A stretch of DNA of 54,198 bases from Acidobacteriaceae bacterium (GTDB lineage Bacteria > Acidobacteriota > Terriglobia > Terriglobales > Acidobacteriaceae): assembly GCA_003132405.1 (NCBI GenBank), contig PKXQ01000115.1:2229-56426 (forward strand), in the 5' to 3' direction. The notes beneath the pieces are model-generated. The model saw only the letters and a program-made list of their open reading frames with translations. It did no database searches and had not been told where the DNA came from. How positions within the stretch are numbered: position 1 is the first letter of the stretch; each line of letters starts with the position of its first letter. This document shows, one piece after another, positions 17,446 to 25,328 of this stretch. The translations under genes and the position numbers were made by a program.

Positions 17446-18645
17446 GTGGGGGCTTTCGTCTTGAAGAAATCAGGGCAGCATGAGTTTCGCCGGTCGCGGA
17501 CGGGCTTTGTTCTTTTCATTGCTCTCGCTTTGCTGTCTGCTGGTTTCGCGCGAGAACGAGGACCGCGGGTTGAGGTGGTATGCCCGTCACCACCCATTCC
17601 GGTGACGATTGGTAAAAATAAAGTCTTGGTCTACGAGCTTCATCTCACGAACTTCGACGTCGTGCCCTTGACACTGAAGCGCATTTCAATCTTCGCCGCT
17701 CGCGAAAATCCCGATCCGCTCGCTATTCTCGAAGGCGAGAAGTTGTCGACTGCGACGATCCGTATTGGAGCGCCAATGATGATGTCCCGCGGTTCCGGTG
17801 CGGCCAGCGGTAACACTCGAACGCTCGATCCGGGCGGTCGAAACGTGATCTTCTTGTGGATCGAGTTGCCGGCGAATAAATCTGCGCCTGCGAATCTCAG
17901 GCACCAGCTGGTTTTTTCGTCAACTCCAGCGGGAACTGATAAACCCAGTGATGCAACGCTGGAAGATTTTCCGGTCCCTGTAGACCAGAATCCGGTCCCA
18001 GTCCTGAGCCCTCCCTTTGACGGGGGCATCTGGCTCGCTGGGAATGGTCCAGCTAATGATTCGGACCACCGCCGCGGTATTTTCGCGATTGATGGGCAGA
18101 TCTACTCGCCGGAACGCTTCGCCATTGACTGGGTCAAGGTCGGACCAAATGGCGACTCTCATCACGACGAGACGAGCAAGAACGAGAATTGGTGGGGCTG
18201 GCGAGAACCAGTTCTCGCCGTGGCGGATGGGGAGATTACGGAAGTTGTGGACGAATTTCCCGAAAACACTCCGCGCGTTCTACCTCCGGTCACGCTGGAC
18301 AACATTGCGGGAAACCACATTGTCCTTCAGATTGCACAAAGCCGTTTTGTCACTTATGCCCATCTGCAAAAAGGAAGCATCAAGGTGCGAACGGGCAATC
18401 ATGTTCACCGGGGAGAAATGCTCGCGCTACTTGGTAATAGCGGGAACGCGACCGCCCCGCACCTGCACCTACAAGTGACCGATCACAACTCGGTGTTGCA
18501 GTCGCAGGGGGTTCCCTTCGTATTCGCCGCTTTCACCTATCTTGGGCCGGGATCTGACTATCCCGAAAAGCAGGTTTCGGAGCCATGGGGCAACTCCATC
18601 CCGCCCGGCGATGGAGTGCTTAAGTTCGAACCTGTGAAGAAGTGA
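17446..18645 (+). CDS. Exported M23-family peptidase (LytM-like)
   Basis: About 400 residues. Start uncertain: GTG 17446, TTG 17461 and TTG 17422 are all in frame before the signal peptide (RTGFVLFIALALLSAGFARE). The middle part (about 30-190) is a beta-rich domain of unknown role. The C-terminal half is the M23 zinc metallopeptidase: HRRGIFAIDGQ supplies the first His and Asp ligands, GNHIVLQIAQSRFVTYAHLQ the catalytic-site His, VRTGNHVHRGEMLALLGNSG the turn, and APHLHLQVTD the HxH motif. It probably cleaves peptidoglycan cross-bridges or another exported peptide. Not obviously in an operon; the next gene is convergent. Confidence 0.87.
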   Translation: MGAFVLKKSGQHEFRRSRTGFVLFIALALLSAGFARERGPRVEVVCPSPPIPVTIGKNKVLVYELHLTNFDVVPLTLKRISIFAARENPDPLAILEGEKLSTATIRIGAPMMMSRGSGAASGNTRTLDPGGRNVIFLWIELPANKSAPANLRHQLVFSSTPAGTDKPSDATLEDFPVPVDQNPVPVLSPPFDGGIWLAGNGPANDSDHRRGIFAIDGQIYSPERFAIDWVKVGPNGDSHHDETSKNENWWGWREPVLAVADGEITEVVDEFPENTPRVLPPVTLDNIAGNHIVLQIAQSRFVTYAHLQKGSIKVRTGNHVHRGEMLALLGNSGNATAPHLHLQVTDHNSVLQSQGVPFVFAAFTYLGPGSDYPEKQVSEPWGNSIPPGDGVLKFEPVKK

Positions 18646-18667
18646 CACAATTCTCAGCGGAGTGGCG

Positions 18668-18811
18668 TTACATCGCAACCACGCTGACCGTGGTCCCTTG
18701 ATTATGAATACGCCAGTTCGTTAGCGGTGATGGCACCCAAAGGTCGCCTGGAAAATCGAGAATAGCGGTTTCACAAATCTGCCACTCTCTGGCGCCGTTC
18801 GCAACTGCCAT
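18668..18811 (-). CDS. Possible 47-residue small protein overlapping the GH130 3' end
   Basis: In the +1 frame relative to the end of the GH130 gene, ATG 18811 opens a 47-codon frame that starts MAVANGAREWQICETAILDF, continues through LWVPSPLTNWRIHNQ and ends at TAA 18668. Its composition (three Trp, balanced polar and hydrophobic residues) is more protein-like than a random overlapping frame. No clear Shine-Dalgarno; translation could depend on the upstream gene. It might also be a frameshifted tail of GH130 or of a lost gene. Confidence 0.3.
   Translation of the reverse strand: MAVANGAREWQICETAILDFPGDLWVPSPLTNWRIHNQGTTVSVVAM
18678..18694. terminator. Hairpin between convergent M23 peptidase and GH130 genes
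   Basis: ACCACG-CTGAC-CGTGGT forms a perfect 6-bp stem with a 5-nt loop, 33 bp after the peptidase stop. There is no T-tract on the plus strand. It overlaps the possible small reading frame at 18668-18811. Confidence 0.35.
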
Positions 18812-19778
18812 TGGCATCCAGCCAATCTAATAAAGAGCGCACGCTGGCGCGAGCTAGAGCAATCGCGCAATCCGCCGCCCCGTAATAGATGTTGATGGTG
18901 TCGCCGTCAGCGTCCATCGTGTATCCGCACGGGAACACGACGTCGTTAACGTCGCCGTGGCGTTCGTAGGATGCCTCGGGCCCGAAGATCCACGAATCGC
19001 CTCGCAGTAGGCATTTTTCCGGATTCTCGAGATCGAACAAAGCCAAGCCCAATCGATAGAGGCAGCCCGAAGGGGTGTGCCGGACTCCGTGGTAGAACAC
19101 GAGCCATCCTCGGGCGGTCTCAATCGGCGGCGGAGATAAGCCAATCTTGTTTGCGTCCCACCATGCGCCGCGTCGCGCTTCCAGCATGAGCCTGTGCCTG
19201 CCCCAATAGCGCAAGTCGGGAGAATAGGAAATCCACATGTGTGCTCCGAGCGTGGTCATCGGGCGATGGATCAGCGCCCAGCATCCGTCGATTCTCCGAG
19301 GCAACAGCGCCGAGTCCTTGTCGTCCGGCGGCATGATGACGCCATAGCGCTCGAAGGTTCGGAAGTCTTTCGTCAGCGCCAGCGAAACTCCCGGGCCACC
19401 GCGCGAATAGGAGGTATAAGTGATCACGTATTGCTGTAATTCGGGCACAAACGTGATGCGAGGGTCTTCAATGCCCCATAATTCTTCGGGATACTCTTTC
19501 ACGCTGGGCATCAACGTCGGTTTATGATCAATTTGCCATCCATCCACACCGTTCTTGGACCGCGCGGCGCAGAGATGCGACAAGCCGCGCCGGTCTTCTA
19601 CGCGGCACAGGAGCAAAGTGGTTCCGTCCGCTAACAAGGTCGCTCCGGCATTGAACACGCTGTTAATGGAGTACGGCCAATCCTCGCGCGTCAGGATGGG
19701 ATTGCCCGGATGCCGCAGAAGCAAAGACGGGTAGTGCGTGCTTTCAACGTGGACAAGAGTTGTTTCCGGAGTTGTCAT
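18771..19778 (-). CDS. GH130-family glycoside phosphorylase (mannoside-active type)
   Basis: 335 residues, family-typical, cytosolic (no signal peptide). GH130 enzymes phosphorolyse beta-mannosides to mannose 1-phosphate or hydrolyse beta-1,2-mannosides. Family segments: LLRHPGNPILTREDWPYSIN, VFNAGATLLADGTTLLLCRV, EELWGIEDPRITFVPE (with the EDPR motif carrying the proposed catalytic Asp), DDKDSALLPRRIDGCWALIH, WWDANKIGLSPPPIET and GWLVFYHGVRHTP. ATG 19778 overlaps the stop of the upstream glycosyltransferase (ATGA), so the two are translationally coupled and very likely act in one sugar pathway, perhaps turnover or synthesis of a mannose-containing glycoside. Confidence 0.92.
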   Translation of the reverse strand: MTTPETTLVHVESTHYPSLLLRHPGNPILTREDWPYSINSVFNAGATLLADGTTLLLCRVEDRRGLSHLCAARSKNGVDGWQIDHKPTLMPSVKEYPEELWGIEDPRITFVPELQQYVITYTSYSRGGPGVSLALTKDFRTFERYGVIMPPDDKDSALLPRRIDGCWALIHRPMTTLGAHMWISYSPDLRYWGRHRLMLEARRGAWWDANKIGLSPPPIETARGWLVFYHGVRHTPSGCLYRLGLALFDLENPEKCLLRGDSWIFGPEASYERHGDVNDVVFPCGYTMDADGDTINIYYGAADCAIALARASVRSLLDWLDANGSCERRQRVADL

Positions 19779-22198
19779 GAGGGATCTTTCAGCCTTTCAG
19801 GCGGGCGCTTTTTGCTGTTGTGTTCGGAATTGTCGACCGCGTGCATTTCCAGGAGCGCGATTAGAAACGACAGCGTTGATTCCGAACCCTGATTCTGATT
19901 GGCGCGCTCGGGATGCAATCCGTCCCGGCAGCCGCCGGTGACGGAATCATAAAGAGGGAGCTGCAGATCGTTGTCGCCAAGAAACCAGTTGAAAGCCGAC
20001 CAGGCTTCGGTGTGCCAGCGCCCGTCGCCAGTCACCCGGAACGCTTCCAGACAAGCAGATACCGCTCCCGCGGCCTCAATTGGCTGTTGATCGAAACGCG
20101 CTTTTTCACCATCCTGGTGGTAAAAACCTTGCGACCCGATGGGTACGAAGTGATGGTTGGATTCGCAACGCTGCGCTTGCATGAGCCAATCGAGCGCTTC
20201 GAGACCCGCGGAGACCATGCGATCGTCCGAGCAGGTTGATCCCACGACGAGCAGGGCTTGGGGCAATCTCGCGTTGCCATACGCAACGACGTTCTCGAAC
20301 CACTTCCAGTCCGGTCTGCGGATGGACTCATACATTTCGAGCAAGCGCCGGCTGAGTACAGACCTGATTTTTTGCGCGTCGCGGTCTCCGGGATACGAAT
20401 TGAGATATTCCTGAATCCCAAGAAGCGTGTAGGCCGCAGCGCGAGGACTATAGAATTCCACCGCTGCAGGGAGCGAAAACTCAAACAGACGCCCGGCTGC
20501 GCTTCTCAATCCTTGATTCTTGGATTGGCCGAGGACAGTTCCAAGGCTCCACAGAGCCCGGCCGTGGCAGTCTTCCGACCCTACTGCCTCGTTCCACCGG
20601 CGATCATAGCCCAGAAAATTCCGGAACCTGCCGTTCGCCGGATTAAACGCATGTTCAAGGAACGAGAGATAGCGGCCCGAGAAATCCGCTGCCAGGCAAT
20701 CTGTTTTTTCCCGCTCATTTTTATTGTTGGCATTAGCCAGGCCCTCCAGCATCACGGTGAAAATCAGCGCGCGCGCGTTGTCGTCGGTGGTATGGCCCTC
20801 GCCTCGGTTGGGAATCGTGAAGATTGCATGCTGCAGCACTCCAGTGTCGTCGGTCAGGGCACAGAGATGATTCAGTTTCAATTCCGGCAATCGATCGAGA
20901 GCTCTGGGAGTAGCGTGCGCCGAGAACTGGACGTGAGGATTTACTGTGCGGTCGCTGCGAACTCGCGCGAAACTCTCCATGTAGCCTTGCGCGACTTTCT
21001 TCCAAACCATGTCTCGCGCGAACAGATAAGCGCGCTTGCGCATGCGGTGGCGAATCGCGGGAGTGTCCAAAAGTTCGATCGTCTTGTGCGCCATAGCGTC
21101 GGGGTCTTGGAACGGGACCAACGCGCCCCGGCGGTCGTCCAGCAACTCAATCGCATGCCAATAAGGAGTCGAGATAATCGCCTTGCCCGCCCCTAACGCA
21201 TAGGCCAGCGTTCCGGAAACTACCTGCGCCTCCGTCTGGTAAGGAGTGATGTAAATATCGGCCGCCCCAATAAACTCGGCCATTTCCTCCGGACTGACGA
21301 AGCGGTCGTAGAAGATCACCTGCGATTCCACTCCCATTTTCTGCGCCAACGCTCGCAGGCTGGCTCGATACTTGTCTCCCTCGCGACGCAGAATATGAGG
21401 ATGGGTCGCACCCGCGACAATGTACACAACGTTCTTGTGTCTGGCTAAAATCTGGGGCAGGGCCAGAATGACGTTTTCGATCCCCTTGTTCGGCGAGAGC
21501 AGGCCGAATGTGAGCAGGACCGCCTTTCCTTCCACGCCAAAACGATCTTTATAGAAGTTGGGATCAAGAAAAGGCAGGTCCGGAACACCGTGCGGAACCA
21601 TGTCGATCTTGCTGCCCGGCACTTTGAAAATCTCCTGCAAGAACTGGGACGAGAGTTGGCTCATGACGATGAGCCGATCCGAGAGTTCCGCGATCTCTTC
21701 CATCACCCTCAGTTGGTTCGGGTCAGGCTCGCGCAGAACGGTGTGCAGAGTGGTCACCACCGGCATCTTCAGGCCGCGCAAGAGATGCAGAATATGACCG
21801 CCCGCCTCGCCGCCGAAGATTCCATACTCGTGCTGCAGACACACCATATCGATGTTGTTGAAATTCAGGAATTCGGCAGCGTCCTGATAGGACTTGATGT
21901 CGTCCTGGGCAAGCGACCATCGCACCCGCGAGGGGTAGTCATATCCTGGTTCCGTATCGTTCACTGGCAGTGCCAATAGTCGAGCGGTTCCGTACTCCGC
22001 GGATATGGCTGCGCACAAGTCGGTGGTGAACGTGGCAATTCCGCATTGTCTTGGAAGATAATTGCCGATAACCGCGATTCGGCTAGGCAGCGACAACTTC
22101 GACTGCGATCTTGGCCGAGCCGGCGAATCCGTGCGTGGCATGGGGCATGAGGCGACGACCTCCAGTCCATGCGGAAGCGCGGCGACTGGTAGCGACAT
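19775..22198 (-). CDS. Two-domain GT4-type glycosyltransferase with C-terminal all-alpha domain
   Basis: 807 residues, cytosolic. Residues about 40-410 are a GT-B glycosyltransferase of the GT4 type: RIAVIGNYLPRQCGIATFTT, VCLQHEYGIFGGEAGGHIL, MVPHGVPDLPFLD, LLTFGLLSPNKGIENVI, and the donor-site loop YQTEAQVVSGTLAYALGAGK. Residues about 430-790 look like an alpha/alpha-toroid (HLCALTDDTGVLQHAIFTIP, NRGEGHTTDDNARAL, WNEAVGSEDCHGRALWSLGT, GFYHQDGEKARFDQQP), resembling glycoside-processing domains. Start at 22198. It overlaps the GH130 gene by 4 bp, a GT plus phosphorylase arrangement that suggests synthesis and remodelling of the same mannosyl glycoside. Acceptor unknown. Confidence 0.88.
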   Translation of the reverse strand: MSLPVAALPHGLEVVASCPMPRTDSPARPRSQSKLSLPSRIAVIGNYLPRQCGIATFTTDLCAAISAEYGTARLLALPVNDTEPGYDYPSRVRWSLAQDDIKSYQDAAEFLNFNNIDMVCLQHEYGIFGGEAGGHILHLLRGLKMPVVTTLHTVLREPDPNQLRVMEEIAELSDRLIVMSQLSSQFLQEIFKVPGSKIDMVPHGVPDLPFLDPNFYKDRFGVEGKAVLLTFGLLSPNKGIENVILALPQILARHKNVVYIVAGATHPHILRREGDKYRASLRALAQKMGVESQVIFYDRFVSPEEMAEFIGAADIYITPYQTEAQVVSGTLAYALGAGKAIISTPYWHAIELLDDRRGALVPFQDPDAMAHKTIELLDTPAIRHRMRKRAYLFARDMVWKKVAQGYMESFARVRSDRTVNPHVQFSAHATPRALDRLPELKLNHLCALTDDTGVLQHAIFTIPNRGEGHTTDDNARALIFTVMLEGLANANNKNEREKTDCLAADFSGRYLSFLEHAFNPANGRFRNFLGYDRRWNEAVGSEDCHGRALWSLGTVLGQSKNQGLRSAAGRLFEFSLPAAVEFYSPRAAAYTLLGIQEYLNSYPGDRDAQKIRSVLSRRLLEMYESIRRPDWKWFENVVAYGNARLPQALLVVGSTCSDDRMVSAGLEALDWLMQAQRCESNHHFVPIGSQGFYHQDGEKARFDQQPIEAAGAVSACLEAFRVTGDGRWHTEAWSAFNWFLGDNDLQLPLYDSVTGGCRDGLHPERANQNQGSESTLSFLIALLEMHAVDNSEHNSKKRPPERLKDPS

Positions 22199-22547
22199 TC
22201 GCTCCTCACTTTCTTGAGTACAGATATGGATAGAGATAGGTTTGCAGACGAGTTCCGTCGTTTAGCAGTATGTGCGTTTCGCCTCTCGTGGAATTCGCTT
22301 TTCATTAGTATCCAACGAAAGGCCGCTTGAGGACTGTTCAAAATTGACCAAGTATATTGACCAGGAAGGCGTCCCGCCGGCTCTCTTTTTGCGGCGTCAC
22401 TGGAATTTTACTTGGCTCCAAGGGTTGGTGAAGTTTTGCGCACCACTCCCAATCCAACACCGAAGAATGGCGGATGACTATCAAAGATGATGCTAGCCCT
22501 GGTTTTCAGTAAACTACATACCTTCGATCTATTTGGGTAATGCCTTC
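22199..22547. other. Divergent intergenic region
   Basis: Separates the GT4/GH130 pair (minus) from the multicopper oxidase (plus). It contains a direct repeat, ATTGACCA at about 22343 and again at about 22356, 13 bp apart. That is a possible repeated operator half-site or -35-like element (TTGACC). No supported gene. Confidence 0.35.
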
Positions 22548-23918
22548 ATGAAAAGTCGGTTTGCGCTCCTGATGTTCCTTGCGATGGCGCCAGTTTGTGT
22601 GGCGGCCACACGCCATTATTACCTCGCAGCTGAGGACGTTACGTGGGACTACGCCCCAGGCGGACAGAATATTTTGAATGGCCGGCAAATTCCAATGCCA
22701 TGGGCCGCTCAGACGCAGTGGCACAAAACACGTTACATCGAGTACGCCGATGCCGGTTTTTCTGTCCACAAACCTCAACCCGACTGGTTGGGTATCTTGG
22801 GACCTGTCATACGCGCCGAGGTCGGTGACACGATCATCGTCGATTTTCTGAATCGCAGTCGAATGCCACATAGCATCCATCCCCACGGCCTTCGCTACGA
22901 CAAGGCGAACGAAGGCGCACTTTACCTGCCGACTAGCGCGGGCGCTCGCGTGCCTCCAGGGGGGCATTTTACTTATCATTGGTTCGCAGATGAAGGCAGT
23001 GGACCGGGCCAGGGCGATCCCAGTTCCATCGTTTGGTGGTACCACGGACACACCGAGGAAGCATCCGAGACAAATGCAGGGCTTCTAGGACCGATCATCG
23101 TCACCGCGAAGGGACAGGCCAGGCCAGACGGAACTCCTAAAGATGTGGACCGCGAGTTCGTCGCTTCGTTCATGATTTTTGATGAACTCAGAGGAAAGGA
23201 TGCAGGCCTGTTTTACGGCATCAACGGATACATCTTCGGAAACCTGCCGGGGCTGGTTATGAAACAAGGGGAGCGAGTGCGCTGGTATCTGCTGGGAATG
23301 GGCAACGAAAAAGACCTTCACTCGCCGCACTGGCACGGCAAGACCGTCCAGTACGGAAGACGGCATACGGATGTTATCGAGCTCTTGCCCGGCAGCATGG
23401 TCACCGTGGATATGCTCGCCGACAACCCGGGAACGTGGCTCTTTCACTGCCATGTGGCGGATCATATGGAAGCGGGTATGATGGCGACCTACACGATCTA
23501 CCGGCCGCCGACAAGGCCTTGTCCCATCCAATTCGTCGCAGCAGATTTTTGGACAACCCCGGGCAAACTTAAGGTTACCGTAAAAAATAATGGGCCTAAG
23601 ACGATCGATAAGCTGGTGGTGGAGTTCGATCACCTGATGTCGCCGCAGTCTCGGCGCCGGCCCTATATCCATGAGTGGACTTGGACGCAGCCAATTGAAC
23701 CCGGCCAAGAGCGAACATTTGAGATGTCGGGTTATCTTCCTGACTCTACCAATCGCATTTTGGGTTGGGCTCTGTCGCCGCGGGCCATCGCCTATGAAGG
23801 CGGAAGTAACTGGAGCCCGCTTGAAGATGGAGAATGCTTTGAAGTCTATTGGCGCGACAAAGACCATCCACAACTAACTGTACTGCCCCCATTACAGATC
23901 GAGATGAATGAGGACTAG
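22548..23918 (+). CDS. Secreted multicopper oxidase, ferroxidase/ceruloplasmin-like
   Basis: 456 residues from ATG 22548, which begins a signal peptide (MKSRFALLMFLAMAPVCVAA). Copper motifs: HSIHPHGL (residue about 109), WWYHGHTEE (about 165), LHSPHWHGKT (about 258) and FHCHVADHMEAGM (about 300), the last with HCH-x3-H-x4-M of the type-1/trinuclear site. The spacing and the DVTWDYAPGG start are those of hephaestin/ceruloplasmin-like two-domain oxidases, unlike the CotA-like enzyme at 8708. After the cupredoxins there is a C-terminal beta domain of about 140 residues (KLKVTVKNNGPKTIDKLVVE) of unknown role. Likely oxidises Fe(II), Cu(I) or phenolics outside the cell. Monocistronic. Confidence 0.9.
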   Translation: MKSRFALLMFLAMAPVCVAATRHYYLAAEDVTWDYAPGGQNILNGRQIPMPWAAQTQWHKTRYIEYADAGFSVHKPQPDWLGILGPVIRAEVGDTIIVDFLNRSRMPHSIHPHGLRYDKANEGALYLPTSAGARVPPGGHFTYHWFADEGSGPGQGDPSSIVWWYHGHTEEASETNAGLLGPIIVTAKGQARPDGTPKDVDREFVASFMIFDELRGKDAGLFYGINGYIFGNLPGLVMKQGERVRWYLLGMGNEKDLHSPHWHGKTVQYGRRHTDVIELLPGSMVTVDMLADNPGTWLFHCHVADHMEAGMMATYTIYRPPTRPCPIQFVAADFWTTPGKLKVTVKNNGPKTIDKLVVEFDHLMSPQSRRRPYIHEWTWTQPIEPGQERTFEMSGYLPDSTNRILGWALSPRAIAYEGGSNWSPLEDGECFEVYWRDKDHPQLTVLPPLQIEMNED

Positions 23919-23966
23919 GAAACACCCTTATTCACTCTTACGCGAAGCTTATTGGTGAAGATGCTT

Positions 23967-23992
23967 CCCGTCCTGCGGGCGAGCAGGACGGG
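23967..23992. terminator. Strong bidirectional hairpin between convergent genes
   Basis: CCCGTCCTGC-GGGCGA-GCAGGACGGG is a perfect 10-bp GC-rich stem with a 6-nt loop, 48 bp after the oxidase stop and 50 bp before the convergent response regulator stop. No T-tract follows on either strand, so intrinsic termination would be weak, but its position suits a bidirectional transcription barrier. Confidence 0.6.
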
Positions 23993-24041
23993 TAAGTTAC
24001 TCCACCGGATGACTTATCACGCGGCAGTCCGAAGACAATGC

Positions 24042-24821
24042 TCAGTTAAAGCTCTGCCTCGCAACATCCGCTGGGCCGTTTGCAACGCTGGAAAGTTCTT
24101 CATAGCCAGAAGTTGCGCGTGCGCGAGTCGGTTCCCCTTTCGGGCTCGGGAAATGCAGCACCGCTGGATATTGCACGTGGATAATTTCGTTCCTGACCGC
24201 GTACAGCACCAACTCCGCAATCGAATGAAGCTTGAGCTTGCGCAAGATGTTGCTGCGATGCGTTTCTGCCGTCGCCAACGACATATTCAATATCTCAGCG
24301 ATGTCTTTGGAAGCCTTACCTTCACTCACGAGCTGCACGACCTCGCGTTCCCGCGGCGATAACTTGGGTACCTTGGCCGCGTCTGGATCAACGCGATGTC
24401 GCTTGTAACCATCCATAATCAAATCGGATACTCGCGAACTGAAGATACTTTTACGCCGTTGCATTGCCGCCACGGCAGTCGTCAGATCCGCCGTTCCATC
24501 GGACTTAAAAACCCACCCGCGAACACCCGCTTCCAGGCAGTCTCGGATCACCTGCTCGGAATCCACAGCGGTAAGCACTAGTATTGCCTGGGCCGGATTG
24601 TGTTTCAGGATCTGTCGGGCCGCGTCCAGGCCGTTCAGTTCTGGCAGGCAAATATCCAGAATAAGGAGATCTGGTTTCAATTGCCTGCACTTTTCTACCG
24701 CATCCCGCCCGTCGATGGCCTCTCCGCAGACCTCCCAGCTTTCGTGAGACCCAAGCAACGAAGACAAGCCGAAACGGAATATTGGATGATCGTCTGCCAC
24801 CAAAATGCGAAACCCACTCAT
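24042..24821 (-). CDS. NarL/LuxR-family response regulator
   Basis: 259 residues. The open frame extends to 24986, but ATG 24821 is chosen because GGGGGAGG lies about 6 nt upstream and because it begins MSGFRILVADDHPIFRFGL, a standard receiver start. Receiver domain 1-120: acidic pocket ADD, phospho-acceptor Asp in LLILDICLPELNG, ILVLTAV, and a Lys in RGWVFKSDG. The LuxR/GerE helix-turn-helix is at about 150-210 (LSPREREVVQLVSEGKASKD, MSLATAETHRSNILRKLKLH). An extra C-terminal tail of about 35 residues follows. No histidine kinase is encoded nearby, so the partner is unknown. It lies at the flank of the glycan locus and could control it. Confidence 0.93.
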   Translation of the reverse strand: MSGFRILVADDHPIFRFGLSSLLGSHESWEVCGEAIDGRDAVEKCRQLKPDLLILDICLPELNGLDAARQILKHNPAQAILVLTAVDSEQVIRDCLEAGVRGWVFKSDGTADLTTAVAAMQRRKSIFSSRVSDLIMDGYKRHRVDPDAAKVPKLSPREREVVQLVSEGKASKDIAEILNMSLATAETHRSNILRKLKLHSIAELVLYAVRNEIIHVQYPAVLHFPSPKGEPTRARATSGYEELSSVANGPADVARQSFN

Positions 24822-25328
24822 AGAACCTCCCCCATGGATAGAACTAAAGTACAGGGTAGGTTCGAGGCTGTCTGAGCACAATTGCTCATCTCCCCCGTCT
24901 GGAACCATAAGGCTCGTATTCGCTAAAGAACCGGCGCACCTTGTGCAGTCCTTAGCGACACCACGCAACTGGCGATCCCATAGCAATTAGGAAGGCAGCG
25001 CTGGGTCAAACAGGGAGGTTCTAGCCAACGCCGGCCCTCCGCCCCTCGCGTTGGGGCTAAATTAAGGAATAGATCAGTCGTAACGGCGGGTCTATCGTGC
25101 TCAGTGGGTATTTGCCTGGAAGCGTTCCTTTATGTTTTTTCATTTCGATTAAAGGTGCTTGCCCCGCCGCAATTCAATACAGCAACAACTGGAAACTCAT
25201 ACCGACTGTGCAGGATAGACCGTTCTTAATTCAGACGTTACTGTCGAATGTAAGTAGGACGTAACTCTTTTCTTAGTGGGGCTAAGAATTTTGACCCGAT
25301 AGAACTGAAGTAAGTGGGAGGACCTCTG
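24822..25328. other. 507-bp divergent regulatory region with inverted repeats
   Basis: Between the divergent response regulator and ECF sigma genes; no supported coding sequence. TAGCCAACGC (25022-25031, with a C before it) pairs with GCGTT-GG-GGCTA (25048-25059) as a 10-bp stem with a 2-nt bulge. TTCTTAG-TGGGG-CTAAGAA (25270-25288) is a perfect 7-bp stem 41 bp before the sigma factor start. GACGTTAC and GACGTAAC occur around 25234 and 25258. These are candidates for operators or leader structure. Confidence 0.45.
25270..25288. promoter_or_regulatory. Inverted repeat upstream of the ECF sigma gene
   Basis: TTCTTAG-TGGGG-CTAAGAA, a perfect 7-bp inverted repeat with a 5-nt spacer, ends 40 bp before GTG 25329. 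Position and symmetry suit either an operator or a hairpin in the leader; no regulator can be named. Confidence 0.4.

Noticed and set aside
20258..21196. 312-codon plus-strand frame opposite the GT4 gene
   Set aside because: Antisense shadow; no ribosome-binding site or domain, while the minus-strand frame has clear GT4 motifs.
24824..24986. N-terminal extension of the response regulator
   Set aside because: Receiver domains begin near MSGFRILVADD; a strong ribosome-binding site precedes that ATG.
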